A stretch of 64,000 bases of DNA from Devosia sp. (lineage in GTDB: Bacteria; Pseudomonadota; Alphaproteobacteria; Rhizobiales; Devosiaceae). The notes below the pieces were generated by a model. It had not been told where the DNA came from and made no database searches. It saw only the letters and a program-made list of their open reading frames with translations. The translations under genes and the position numbers were made by a program. The stretch lies in contig CP051235.1 in the NCBI GenBank assembly GCA_017794705.1, positions 3,125,001 through 3,189,000 of the forward strand. Reading direction: 5' to 3'. How positions within the stretch are numbered: the stretch's first letter is position 1; every line of letters starts with the position of its first letter. Below, piece after piece: positions 55,586 through 64,000 of the stretch.

Positions 55586-56448
55586 GCCGCAAGCCCCTGC
55601 TGACGGCAACGGTTGCGCCTGCGCAGTATCTGCCGGTGCCGACCCGGTTTGCCGGGCCGCGGGCGCTGGTGCCGGTTTCGCGCGCGTGGGTCTTGCATCG
55701 CAAACTGATTGTGAGATTGCTGGTGGCGTTGGCTCTGGCAATGGTACTTGGCGGCGCGTTCCACATGCGCGGCGGCATCATCAGTGCGACGCAGACTGTG
55801 GGCGATCTGTTCGCGGGACGGTTTGCCGCTGCGGGGTTTGGTATATCCGAGATTGCGATTTCAGGTCAGGCCCTGACCCGGGAGCGCGAGGTGCTTGAGG
55901 CACTGGCAATCACGCCCGACACGACGATTTTCGAGTTCGATGCGCAGGCGGCCCGCGACCGGGTGGCAGAACTGCCGGCGGTTGCCGAAGTCTCCTTGCG
56001 CAAGGTCTATCCCGATCGGCTGATTGTCGAGGTGACCGAGGTGGTGCCGGTGGCGCGGTGGCGAATTGACGGGGTCACCTTTTTGATAGACGGCGCCGGA
56101 AACCAGATTGCCGAAGCCAGCTTTGCGGATGACAGCCTGCCGCTGGTGATCGGCGATGGTGCCGCGGATGACGCCATGGTGATGATCCAGGCGCTTGGGC
56201 GGCACGCCAGCCTGGAAGTGGGGCTGGTGGCGCTGAGCCGGATCGCCGACCGGCGCTGGGACATGATTTACGACACTGGGCTTCGTGTACGCCTGCCCGA
56301 AGCCGGCATGGCTCAGGCGTTGCAACAGCTTGAAGCCCAGCATACTGCGCACCAGCTGCTGAACCGTGACGTTCAACTCATCGACCTGCGGGCGCCGGGC
56401 GTTATGGCCATCCGCCCGACAGTGCGCGACGAAGAAGACGGCGCTTAG
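55573..56448 (+). CDS. ftsQ: Cell division protein FtsQ
   Basis: About 291 aa, bitopic: a TM at about 47-66 (LIVRLLVALALAMVLGGAF), then POTRA (about 90-160, ITPDTTIFEFDA, VSLRKVYPDRLIVEVTE) and FtsQ domains. Best start is TTG at 55573, with GGAGG (55561-55565) 7 bases upstream, overlapping ddl by 13 bp. An open frame from 55456 would overlap ddl by 130 bp and is rejected. It links FtsBL to the ring. Confidence 0.9.
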   Translation: MQQIGRKPLLTATVAPAQYLPVPTRFAGPRALVPVSRAWVLHRKLIVRLLVALALAMVLGGAFHMRGGIISATQTVGDLFAGRFAAAGFGISEIAISGQALTREREVLEALAITPDTTIFEFDAQAARDRVAELPAVAEVSLRKVYPDRLIVEVTEVVPVARWRIDGVTFLIDGAGNQIAEASFADDSLPLVIGDGAADDAMVMIQALGRHASLEVGLVALSRIADRRWDMIYDTGLRVRLPEAGMAQALQQLEAQHTAHQLLNRDVQLIDLRAPGVMAIRPTVRDEEDGA

Positions 56449-56461
56449 GATTTGATGCGGA

Positions 56462-57778
56462 ATGATTACTGACGCCATGACTGCCCGCTTGAGGCCCGTT
56501 CAACCCGGCAAGACATCGCTGGTGACCGTGCTCGATGTCGGCTCGACAAAGATAGCATGCGCCATTGCGCGTCTGGTGCCGCGGCCGGAAGGCAAGGCGC
56601 TGCGCGACCGCACCCATATCGTTGAGATCATCGGTTTCGGCTATGGCCCCTCCGCCGGCGTGAAGAGCGGCGTGATCAGCGATCTGGCCAAGGCGGAGCA
56701 CGCGATCCGCGCGGTCGTCGGCATGGCCGAGCGCTCCGCCGGGGTTACCGTTGAATCCGTCATTGTGAACGTCACGGCTGGCCGCCTGTCGTCAGAGACC
56801 TTTTCGGCCTCCGTATCGCTTGCCGGTACCGAGGTTGAAAAAGGCGACGTTTGGCGAGTGCTGCAGGCGGTCAACGAGCGTTCCGTTCGCGCTGAGCGTT
56901 CCGTGGTGCACGCTCTGCCGATCTCCTATGCGCTGGACGGCCAGAAGGGCGTCAGCAATCCGCTGGGCATGGTCGGAGACCAGCTGGGCATTGATGTTTC
57001 GGTGATCACGGCCGAGACGCTGGCCATGCGAAACATCGAACTGGTGCTCAACCGCTGCCATCTTCAGGTTGAGGCGATCGTGGCAACGCCCTACGCGAGC
57101 GGCTTGGCGACGTTGGTCGACGACGAAGCCAAGCTGGGTGTGGCTGTCGTGGACTTCGGGGGCGCGACGACAACGGTCTCCGTCTTCAACCACGGGCGGC
57201 TGGTTTACGCTGATGCAATCGCCATCGGCGGGCACCATCTGACCCTTGATCTGGCGCGACAACTATCGGTGGGCGTTGAAGACGCGGAGCGTCTGAAGAC
57301 CTTCTTTGGCGGTGTGTTGCCCGGGCTGACAGATGAACGTGACCTGGTGCCGGTCTCGCCGGTCGGGTCGGGCTCCGAGGACGTGCCGCTGCAAATACCA
57401 CGCGCGACGCTGACCCGGATCATTAGACCGCGGATCGAGGAAATACTCACCGCTGTCCGTGACCGGATGCAGGCGACCGGCATGATGGATGTGTGTGGAC
57501 GCCGCTTCGTGCTGACGGGTGGGGCCAGCGAACTCACAGGTTTGCCTGAGCTGGCCCGCCGTATGCTGGCACGCAACGTCAGGGCAGGGCGGCCGGTTGG
57601 GGTGTCCGGATTGCCGCAGCTGGCCAAGGGCCCCGCGTTCTCCGCGATCACTGGCATGCTGGTTTACCCTCAGGTGTGCGGGATCGAATATTCGGATCCG
57701 CACCGGGGCCGCAAGCTGACCGGGACCGACGGCTATTTGTCGCGTGTTGGCAACTGGTTGCGGTCGGGCTTTGCGTGA
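56462..57778 (+). CDS. ftsA: Cell division protein FtsA
   Basis: 438-aa actin-like ATPase that tethers FtsZ filaments to the membrane. VLDVGSTKIACAI (phosphate-1), SVIVNVTAGRLSS, VVDFGGATTTVSVF (phosphate-2) and LTGGASELTGL (adenosine loop) are present. Long C-terminal tail ends in an amphipathic part typical of FtsA. ATG at 56462 is used; another is at 56480. Confidence 0.95.
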   Translation: MITDAMTARLRPVQPGKTSLVTVLDVGSTKIACAIARLVPRPEGKALRDRTHIVEIIGFGYGPSAGVKSGVISDLAKAEHAIRAVVGMAERSAGVTVESVIVNVTAGRLSSETFSASVSLAGTEVEKGDVWRVLQAVNERSVRAERSVVHALPISYALDGQKGVSNPLGMVGDQLGIDVSVITAETLAMRNIELVLNRCHLQVEAIVATPYASGLATLVDDEAKLGVAVVDFGGATTTVSVFNHGRLVYADAIAIGGHHLTLDLARQLSVGVEDAERLKTFFGGVLPGLTDERDLVPVSPVGSGSEDVPLQIPRATLTRIIRPRIEEILTAVRDRMQATGMMDVCGRRFVLTGGASELTGLPELARRMLARNVRAGRPVGVSGLPQLAKGPAFSAITGMLVYPQVCGIEYSDPHRGRKLTGTDGYLSRVGNWLRSGFA

Positions 57779-57789
57779 ACGGTTTATGT

Positions 57790-57804
57790 TTAACCGTCGG
57801 TAAC
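57790..57804 (+). promoter_or_regulatory. CtrA-like site upstream of ftsZ
   Basis: TTAA (57790-57793), 7-bp spacer, TAAC (57801-57804): one base from the TTAA-N7-TTAA consensus of CtrA. It lies in the ftsA-ftsZ gap, 120 bp before the ftsZ ATG. A second TTAACG stretch is close to 57872. Plausible for cell-cycle control of ftsZ, not proven. Confidence 0.4.
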
Positions 57805-57922
57805 CGCCGGGTGCGGCATTTCGCAAAATGCGTCAAAGATTAAGCAAACCGGTGGCTTTGTTAGGCGTCGGTTAACGATTTGATGAGTAAATCTGGGCTC
57901 AAACACGATGATGAGGCCAGTA

Positions 57923-59557
57923 ATGAGCATCAATCTTACCATTCCCGACATTCAAGAGTTGAAGCCACGTATCACCGTGTTTGGTGTGGGTGGTGCCGGC
58001 GGAAACGCCGTCAACAACATGATCAATTCCGGTCTCGACGGCGTTGATTTCGTTGTCGCCAATACGGATGCGCAGGCACTGGCCCTCAGCAAGGCCAACC
58101 GCATTGTGCAACTCGGCGTCGGGGTAACCGAGGGTCTTGGCGCGGGGTCGCATCCTGAAGTGGGCAGGGCCGCCGCCGAAGAGTCCATGGACGAGATCAA
58201 TGATCATCTGTCCGGCGCGCACATGGCTTTCATCACCGCAGGGATGGGCGGCGGCACCGGTACCGGTGCAGCGCCGGTAGTTGCCCGCGCGGCACGGGAG
58301 CAGGGCATCCTGACCGTGGGCGTGGTGACCAAGCCATTCCACTTCGAGGGTCAGCGCCGGATGAAACTGGCCGAGGACGGGATTGATGAACTTCATCGTC
58401 ACGTCGATACGCTGATCGTCATCCCGAACCAGAACCTGTTCCGGGTGGCAAACGAGAAGACCACCTTCGCCGATGCGTTCGGCATGGCCGACGAAGTGCT
58501 TTACTCCGGCGTGGCCTGCATCACCGACCTGATGGTCAAAGAGGGCCTGATCAATCTCGACTTTGCCGACGTGCGCGCTGTCATGCGCGGCATGGGCAAG
58601 GCGATGATGGGCACAGGCGAGGCTTCTGGCGAAGACCGGGCACGTCACGCTGCCGAGGCCGCAATTTCCAATCCGCTGCTGGACGATGTTTCGGTGCAGG
58701 GGGCTCGCGGCCTGCTGATTTCCATCACCGGCGGCCAGGATCTGACGCTCTATGAGGTGGACGAGGCCGCAAGCCGCATTCGCGAAGAAGTCGGTTCGGA
58801 AGCCAATATCATCCTTGGTGCGACGTTCGACGACAACCTCGAAGGCACAATTCGGGTTTCGGTTGTGGCAACTGGAACCGAAGCGACCATGGTTCAGGCC
58901 ATGGACCCGGCACAGCCTAATTCAAACCGTGCTCCGCTGACCTACACCAAGCCTGCTGCGCCCGCCCAACCGGCTGCAGAGAAAATCGCTCAGCCGGCCG
59001 TTGCAGAAGACGACGACTTTGAAGCCGCCATGGCGAGTGCAGTTTCCGCACGGGCCAGCAGCGTAGCCTCGGAGCGGAAGGAAGATGTGACTGTCGAGCC
59101 CTACATCCCGTCGGCCCAGCCCACCACAGCCATGGACGACGAGCCGCGTTCAGCTGAACGCCCGATGCCCAGCGCTTACGTGCCGCAGAATGCGCAGCGC
59201 CCGCAGGGTGGCCAGCGCATGCCGCGTACAGATGAACTTCCCAACGTCGGACGCAAGCTGATGCAACCGGCTGAAAAGTCCGAATCGATGAACGCGCCAC
59301 GCGCCCTGTTCCGCCGTCTGGCTTCGAACGTGGGACTCAATCTCAAGCATGAAGTGCAGGCCCGGCAGGAGCCGCGGACCGAGCCAGCTGACGATCTGGA
59401 TGCGCGCAATGCCATTGAGCAGCCGCGTCCCCGGGCCGCTGCGCCTCAGCCCGGTGCTGCTGGCCAGTCCGACGCCCATGGCCGTCCCGCACCTGCCCAA
59501 AAAGAGGGCAATTCGGAGCAATTGGAGATACCCGCATTCTTGCGCAAACACGGTTGA
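57923..59557 (+). CDS. ftsZ: Cell division GTPase FtsZ
   Basis: 544 aa, longer than the E. coli protein because of a disordered, Pro/Ala/Gln-rich linker (about 325-530) usual in Rhizobiales. [13 protein letters not shown] and the tubulin motif [10 protein letters not shown] are present; the C-terminal peptide ends [11 protein letters not shown], which binds FtsA. ATG at 57923 with GAGG upstream; a Met at 57908 is an alternative. Followed by a strong terminator. Confidence 0.97.
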   Translation: MSINLTIPDIQELKPRITVFGVGGAGGNAVNNMINSGLDGVDFVVANTDAQALALSKANRIVQLGVGVTEGLGAGSHPEVGRAAAEESMDEINDHLSGAHMAFITAGMGGGTGTGAAPVVARAAREQGILTVGVVTKPFHFEGQRRMKLAEDGIDELHRHVDTLIVIPNQNLFRVANEKTTFADAFGMADEVLYSGVACITDLMVKEGLINLDFADVRAVMRGMGKAMMGTGEASGEDRARHAAEAAISNPLLDDVSVQGARGLLISITGGQDLTLYEVDEAASRIREEVGSEANIILGATFDDNLEGTIRVSVVATGTEATMVQAMDPAQPNSNRAPLTYTKPAAPAQPAAEKIAQPAVAEDDDFEAAMASAVSARASSVASERKEDVTVEPYIPSAQPTTAMDDEPRSAERPMPSAYVPQNAQRPQGGQRMPRTDELPNVGRKLMQPAEKSESMNAPRALFRRLASNVGLNLKHEVQARQEPRTEPADDLDARNAIEQPRPRAAAPQPGAAGQSDAHGRPAPAQKEGNSEQLEIPAFLRKHG

Positions 59558-59633
59558 TTGCACCCGTTGCCTCGTGCAGGTGTGTCATTTTTATCATCGG
59601 CTGCTGAAGGCGAGCGGTCGAATTCACAAATGG

Positions 59634-59665
59634 TTCCCGGTACGGGTTTCGTGCCGGGAATTTTT
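59634..59665 (+). terminator. Terminator of ftsZ
   Basis: TTCCCGGTACG (59634-59644) pairs with CGTGCCGGGAA (59650-59660), loop GGTTT, then TTTTT. Eleven-pair stem, classic intrinsic terminator. Confidence 0.93.
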
Positions 59666-59706
59666 GTGATTTAGGTTGGTTAACAAGGCTTGATTTGGGA
59701 TTTGTG

Positions 59707-60663
59707 ATGTTGCGGCTTTCAGCACGTCAGTGCACCTTGGGCGGATCGCTTGAATTCAGCGGTGTAGGGGTTCACAGCGCAGTTCCAGTCAATCTCCGGA
59801 TCGACCCCGCCCCCGCCGACTCAGGCTACCAGATCACCCGTATTCTCAAGGACGGGACCCGAGTGGGCCCGGTACAAATTCACTTCTCGCGTGTCACCCG
59901 CACCACGCTTTGCACGACCCTTGATCTCGGAAATTCTACCAGCGTGGCGACCGTTGAACATGTCGTTTCAGCGCTCAGTGGTCTCGGAGTGGACAATGCC
60001 CACATCACGGTGGACAGCGAAGAGTGCCCGATCCTCGACGGAAGTGCAGGTCGGTATGTGGCAGCCATCATTGACTGCGGCATTGATGTGCAGCCGGCGA
60101 CGCGAAAGTACCTGAAAGTCACCCGGGCCGTCACCGTTCGCAACAACGACGCCTTCGCTGCGCTGGAGCCCTACAATGGCCGTTCGCTCGACCTTGAGAT
60201 CGATTTCGACAACAAGGTGATTGGCCGTCAGCGGATGATTTTCGACTGGACGCCCCGCCGGTTTGCCGAAGACGTTGCACCAGCACGCACGTTCGGCTTT
60301 GCCCGTGACAGGCAGGCACTGCAGCAGGCGGGATATGCCTTGGGGTCGTCGCTGGAGAACTCAATCCTTGTCCAGGACGAGGCGATCCTCAATCCGGGCG
60401 AGTTGCGCTACGAGGACGAGTTCGTGCGACACAAGCTGCTCGACGCCATCGGCGATCTGGCGCTTGGCGGTATGCCGATCTACGGCCGGTTCCGGTCCTA
60501 CAAGGGCGGGCACGGGCTGAACGCGCTGGTGCTCTCCAGCCTGTTGGCCAGCGAGGCAAACTATGAAGTGGTTTCCGCGGAAGACCTGCCGCTGGCCTTC
60601 GATTCCCTTGACGATCTTCCCGAAGGCTTGAACGTGAAACCCTACCTTCGGTCAGTGGGTTAG
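59707..60663 (+). CDS. lpxC: UDP-3-O-acyl-N-acetylglucosamine deacetylase LpxC
   Basis: 318-aa zinc amidase that commits precursor to lipid A. TVEHVVSAL carries the first His ligand (His85), FVRHKLLDAIGDLALGG the His and Asp ligands. LILDGSAGRYV-type segment (CPILDGSAG) also matches. ATG at 59707; a TTG at 59695 is less likely. Confidence 0.96.
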   Translation: MLRLSARQCTLGGSLEFSGVGVHSAVPVNLRIDPAPADSGYQITRILKDGTRVGPVQIHFSRVTRTTLCTTLDLGNSTSVATVEHVVSALSGLGVDNAHITVDSEECPILDGSAGRYVAAIIDCGIDVQPATRKYLKVTRAVTVRNNDAFAALEPYNGRSLDLEIDFDNKVIGRQRMIFDWTPRRFAEDVAPARTFGFARDRQALQQAGYALGSSLENSILVQDEAILNPGELRYEDEFVRHKLLDAIGDLALGGMPIYGRFRSYKGGHGLNALVLSSLLASEANYEVVSAEDLPLAFDSLDDLPEGLNVKPYLRSVG

Positions 60664-60765
60664 ACTATAGTCGCCTTAATGTTGATCGAATTGACCTCTA
60701 GGCGGCACTGACCTATCGAAGTGGCCGAAACGAGTGGGAATGGGCAAATCGTGAGCGACGCCGGT

Positions 60766-61602
60766 ATGAAAGTCTCTGTTTTGCGTGCGGTACGCCTTTG
60801 CGCCGTTCTGGTCCTTGCCGCTTCGCTGTCAGCGTGCTCGGGGTTCAATCTCTTCGGCCCGACCAAGATCGTCGAGGAAGAGATCATTCCGCCTGAGGTT
60901 CTCTATCAGACCGCGCTCGACGACATGGACCGCCAGTATTTTCAGGCTGCCCTCGACGGATTGGCCAAGCTGGAGCGTCAGCATCCTTATTCCGAGTATG
61001 CGGAAAAGGCCAAGCTGATGACGACCTACGCCAACTTCCGCATCGGCCGGTACGAAGATACGGTTCTTGCTGCAGACCGCTATCTGGCCCTTTACCCGTC
61101 GTCCCCCGAAGTGCCTTACATTCTCTATCTGAAGGGCAACTCCTATTTCGCTCAGATCAAGGACATCACGCGCGACCAGCAGTTGGCGCAGGATTCGCTT
61201 GATACGTTCAGGCTGCTGGTTTCGACCTATCCGGATTCCGAATATGTGTCCGAGGCGCAGGAGAACATCCGGCTGGCGAATGACCAGTTGGCCGGCAAGG
61301 AAATGTCCGTGGGCCGGTACTATCTGGGCAACGGGCAGTACACGGCCGCCATCAACCGGTTCCGTACGGTGGTGGAAGATTTCCAGACTTCTTCGCATAT
61401 CGAAGAAGCGCTTTACCGCCTGACCGAGGCCTACCTGAAGCTGGGTCTTGTGGCCGAAGCGCAGTCCGCCGCTGCGGTTCTGGGGCTGAACTATTCGTCC
61501 AGCGAATGGTATGAAAAATCCTACGCCCTGCTGCAACAGCAGGGTCTGGTGCCGCAGCCCATCCAGGGCAACTGGCTGACGGAAAGCACGCAAGCGGCTT
61601 GA
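60766..61602 (+). CDS. bamD: Outer membrane assembly lipoprotein BamD
   Basis: 278 aa. Lipoprotein signal VLVLAASLSAC with Cys24 as the lipidated residue, then TPR-like helical repeats (YFQAALDGLAKLERQHPYSEYA in pieces, YQTALDDM). BamD works with BamA in inserting outer-membrane beta barrels. Several starts are possible (GTG 60721, GTG 60751, ATG 60766); the last gives a normal 23-residue signal. Confidence 0.92.
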   Translation: MKVSVLRAVRLCAVLVLAASLSACSGFNLFGPTKIVEEEIIPPEVLYQTALDDMDRQYFQAALDGLAKLERQHPYSEYAEKAKLMTTYANFRIGRYEDTVLAADRYLALYPSSPEVPYILYLKGNSYFAQIKDITRDQQLAQDSLDTFRLLVSTYPDSEYVSEAQENIRLANDQLAGKEMSVGRYYLGNGQYTAAINRFRTVVEDFQTSSHIEEALYRLTEAYLKLGLVAEAQSAAAVLGLNYSSSEWYEKSYALLQQQGLVPQPIQGNWLTESTQAA

Positions 61603-61715
61603 CGTTGTTCTCGTTTTGTTTTCTACTCGCACGGCTGACGCCGGTGGTTTGGCATGTCCGGTTTCAGGTTGACCAAACCGCATATGCTGCCGTGTGAAAT
61701 GGGATACGGGCCAAG

Positions 61716-63386
61716 ATGCTGAGTGCGCTGTCGGTTCGAAACATTGTTCTGATTGACCAGTTGGACCTGGCCTTCGAGGACGGGCTGATCGTGTTGACCG
61801 GCGAGACGGGCGCCGGCAAGTCCATTCTTCTCGACGCATTGACGCTGGCTCTGGGTGGACGCGGGGACCAGTCGCTGGTTCGTGAAGGGGCGGACAGCGG
61901 CCAGGTGGTCGCCGTTTTCATGGTCGACGAGACTCATCCGGCGCGTGTGTTGCTCCGCGAAAGCGATATCCACGATGATGCCGAACTGATCCTGCGCCGC
62001 GTGCAGCACAGTGATGGCCGCACGCGCGCCATGATCAACGATCAACCAGTTTCCGCAGGACTGATGCGGCAGATCGGGTCGATGCTGGTGGAAATCCACG
62101 GCCAGCATGATGACCGGGCGCTGGTCGATGTGGCGACGCATCGCAGCCTGCTGGATGCGCATGGGCGGCTGGAAGATTTGGTTGGCGCGGTTCGTGACGC
62201 CTACAAGGTGCATGCTGAGGCCGCTTCGGCAGAACGCGCTCAGGCCCGCACGGTGGAACAGGCGGCGCGCGAAGAGGAGTTCGCCCGGCATGCCGTCGAT
62301 GAGCTTTCGGCCTTCGGGCTGGAGGAAGGCGAAGAGGATCGCCTGTCCGACCGGCGGCATTATCTGATGCAGCTTGAAAAAGCGGCTGACGAAGTGCGCG
62401 ATGCCGACGAGATTTTGAACGGCCCCGCTGCACCCGACGCGGCATTGGGCACCTTGTTACGACGATTGCAGCGCAAGGCGGCCACTGATGGCGCGCTGTT
62501 TCAGCCCTTGCTGGATGGGTTGGAGGAGAGCCTGGATGCAATTGGGCGGGCGCAGCAGGCGCTTGAACAAATCCAGCGGGACATGGATTTCGACCCGCAC
62601 GAACTGGAAAAGGTCGAAGAGCGCCTTTTTGCCCTGCGTGCATTGGCGCGCAAACACGGCACAAGCTGCGACGGACTGCGCGACGTGCTGGCGCGCTATC
62701 AGGCCGACCTCGAGACGCTGCAAAGCGGAGAAGTGCTGCTGACGGAATTGAAGAAGAAGTCTCGGGCTGCTCTTGATGCCTATCACAAGGCGGCGGGCGC
62801 ATTGTCGTCCGCTCGCAGTGTGGCGGCGGAATCTTTGAGTGCTGCGGTTCATGCAGAATTGCCGGATCTGAAACTTGGCAATGCTCGGTTCATCGTTGAT
62901 CATCAGGTTGACGAGAGCCGTGAGGCCGCAAGTGGCTACGACCAAATGGCTTTTCACGTGCAGACCAACCCCGGAACCGCTGCCGGGCCAATGATGAAAG
63001 TGGCGTCGGGTGGTGAACTCTCGCGTTTCCTTTTGGCTCTGAAAGTGGTTCTGGCAGACCGCGGTTCGGCCCCGGTGCTGATCTTCGATGAAATCGACAC
63101 CGGTGTGGGCGGCGCCGTGGCCGACGCGATGGGCCGACGGCTGGCGCGGCTGTCGGAAACCGTGCAGGTGCTTACAGTCACCCATGCGCCGCAGGTTGCG
63201 GCCCGCGCCGACCGTCATATGCTGATTGAAAAGCAGTTGGTGGATGAAGGCGCCTTCACGCGGACGCATGTCAGGCCGCTTGATGAAAAGGGCCGGGGTG
63301 AGGAAATTGCGCGTATGCTGGCGGGTGCGGAAGTGACTGAAGAGGCTCGTGCTGCCGCGCGCCGCTTGATTTCCGAGGTAGGTTGA
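61716..63386 (+). CDS. recN: DNA repair protein RecN
   Basis: 556-aa SMC-like ATPase for double-strand-break repair. GETGAGKSILLDAL (Walker A), a coiled-coil middle, and VASGGELSRFLLALK with LIFDEIDTGVGG near the C-terminus are its markers. ATG at 61716. Next gene begins 0 bp after its stop. Confidence 0.95.
   Translation: MLSALSVRNIVLIDQLDLAFEDGLIVLTGETGAGKSILLDALTLALGGRGDQSLVREGADSGQVVAVFMVDETHPARVLLRESDIHDDAELILRRVQHSDGRTRAMINDQPVSAGLMRQIGSMLVEIHGQHDDRALVDVATHRSLLDAHGRLEDLVGAVRDAYKVHAEAASAERAQARTVEQAAREEEFARHAVDELSAFGLEEGEEDRLSDRRHYLMQLEKAADEVRDADEILNGPAAPDAALGTLLRRLQRKAATDGALFQPLLDGLEESLDAIGRAQQALEQIQRDMDFDPHELEKVEERLFALRALARKHGTSCDGLRDVLARYQADLETLQSGEVLLTELKKKSRAALDAYHKAAGALSSARSVAAESLSAAVHAELPDLKLGNARFIVDHQVDESREAASGYDQMAFHVQTNPGTAAGPMMKVASGGELSRFLLALKVVLADRGSAPVLIFDEIDTGVGGAVADAMGRRLARLSETVQVLTVTHAPQVAARADRHMLIEKQLVDEGAFTRTHVRPLDEKGRGEEIARMLAGAEVTEEARAAARRLISEVG

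Positions 63387-64000
<614 letters not shown>

Overview
The window is high-GC (about 60-65% by eye) and reads as chromosomal DNA of an alphaproteobacterium, most likely Hyphomicrobiales (Rhizobiales). The clues are the oxyR/katG divergent pair, a DUF2336 protein, chemoreceptors with the alphaproteobacterial xWxxF tail, the order lpxC-bamD-recN-ligA after ftsQAZ, and two palindromic repeat types typical of Rhizobiales intergenic regions. A Devosiaceae-like genome is possible, but the species cannot be read from the sequence. No rRNA, tRNA, CRISPR array, integrase or transposase was found. Genes are tightly packed with many ATGA overlaps.

Layout. 1-2.1 kb: end of a glycogen operon (pgm tail, glgX). 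2.1-5.2 kb: small conserved genes, then alanine dehydrogenase divergent from its probable Lrp-type regulator. 5.2-15.4 kb: a signalling island with three methyl-accepting chemotaxis proteins, one secreted PDC-sensor protein, and two tandem copies of a gene pair (receiver protein plus a small helical protein of unknown function). Two of the chemoreceptors share an almost identical 1.4 kb signalling half, including the terminator. 15.5-24.8 kb: a molybdopterin oxidoreductase, a frameshifted DUF2461 gene, a TolB-like propeller, an NMT1/THI5-type ABC importer, OsmC and EttA. 24.8-26.9 kb: a lower-GC patch with a DpnI-family methyl-directed restriction enzyme and a zinc-ribbon protein, then about 1 kb of palindromic, apparently non-coding DNA. 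26.9-33 kb: hydrolases, a membrane LytTR regulator, RarD, a MOSC protein, a methyltransferase and a PfkB kinase. 33-36 kb: oxyR and katG. 36-41 kb: a DUF2336 protein, a SahR-like ArsR/methyltransferase regulator with a perfect 26-bp operator palindrome followed by metF, and a TerB/DnaJ protein. 41.2 kb: RNase P RNA. 41.8-43.3 kb: small membrane and HTH genes.

43.4-59.6 kb is the division and cell wall (dcw) cluster: rsmH-ftsL-ftsI-murE-murF-mraY-(94-aa orphan)-ftsW-murG-murC-ddl-ftsQ-ftsA-ftsZ. mraZ, murD and murB are not at their usual places. A small unknown gene sits where murD is expected, and murC is followed directly by ddl. The cluster runs on into lpxC, bamD, recN and a truncated ligA at the window edge. 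Together these genes make the peptidoglycan precursor, assemble the divisome, and begin lipid A and outer-membrane assembly.

The items most worth a second look are the duplicated receiver/helical-protein pair beside the chemoreceptors, the DpnI-type nuclease with no partner methylase, the dcw cluster gaps, the shared chemoreceptor halves and the SahR-type operator.
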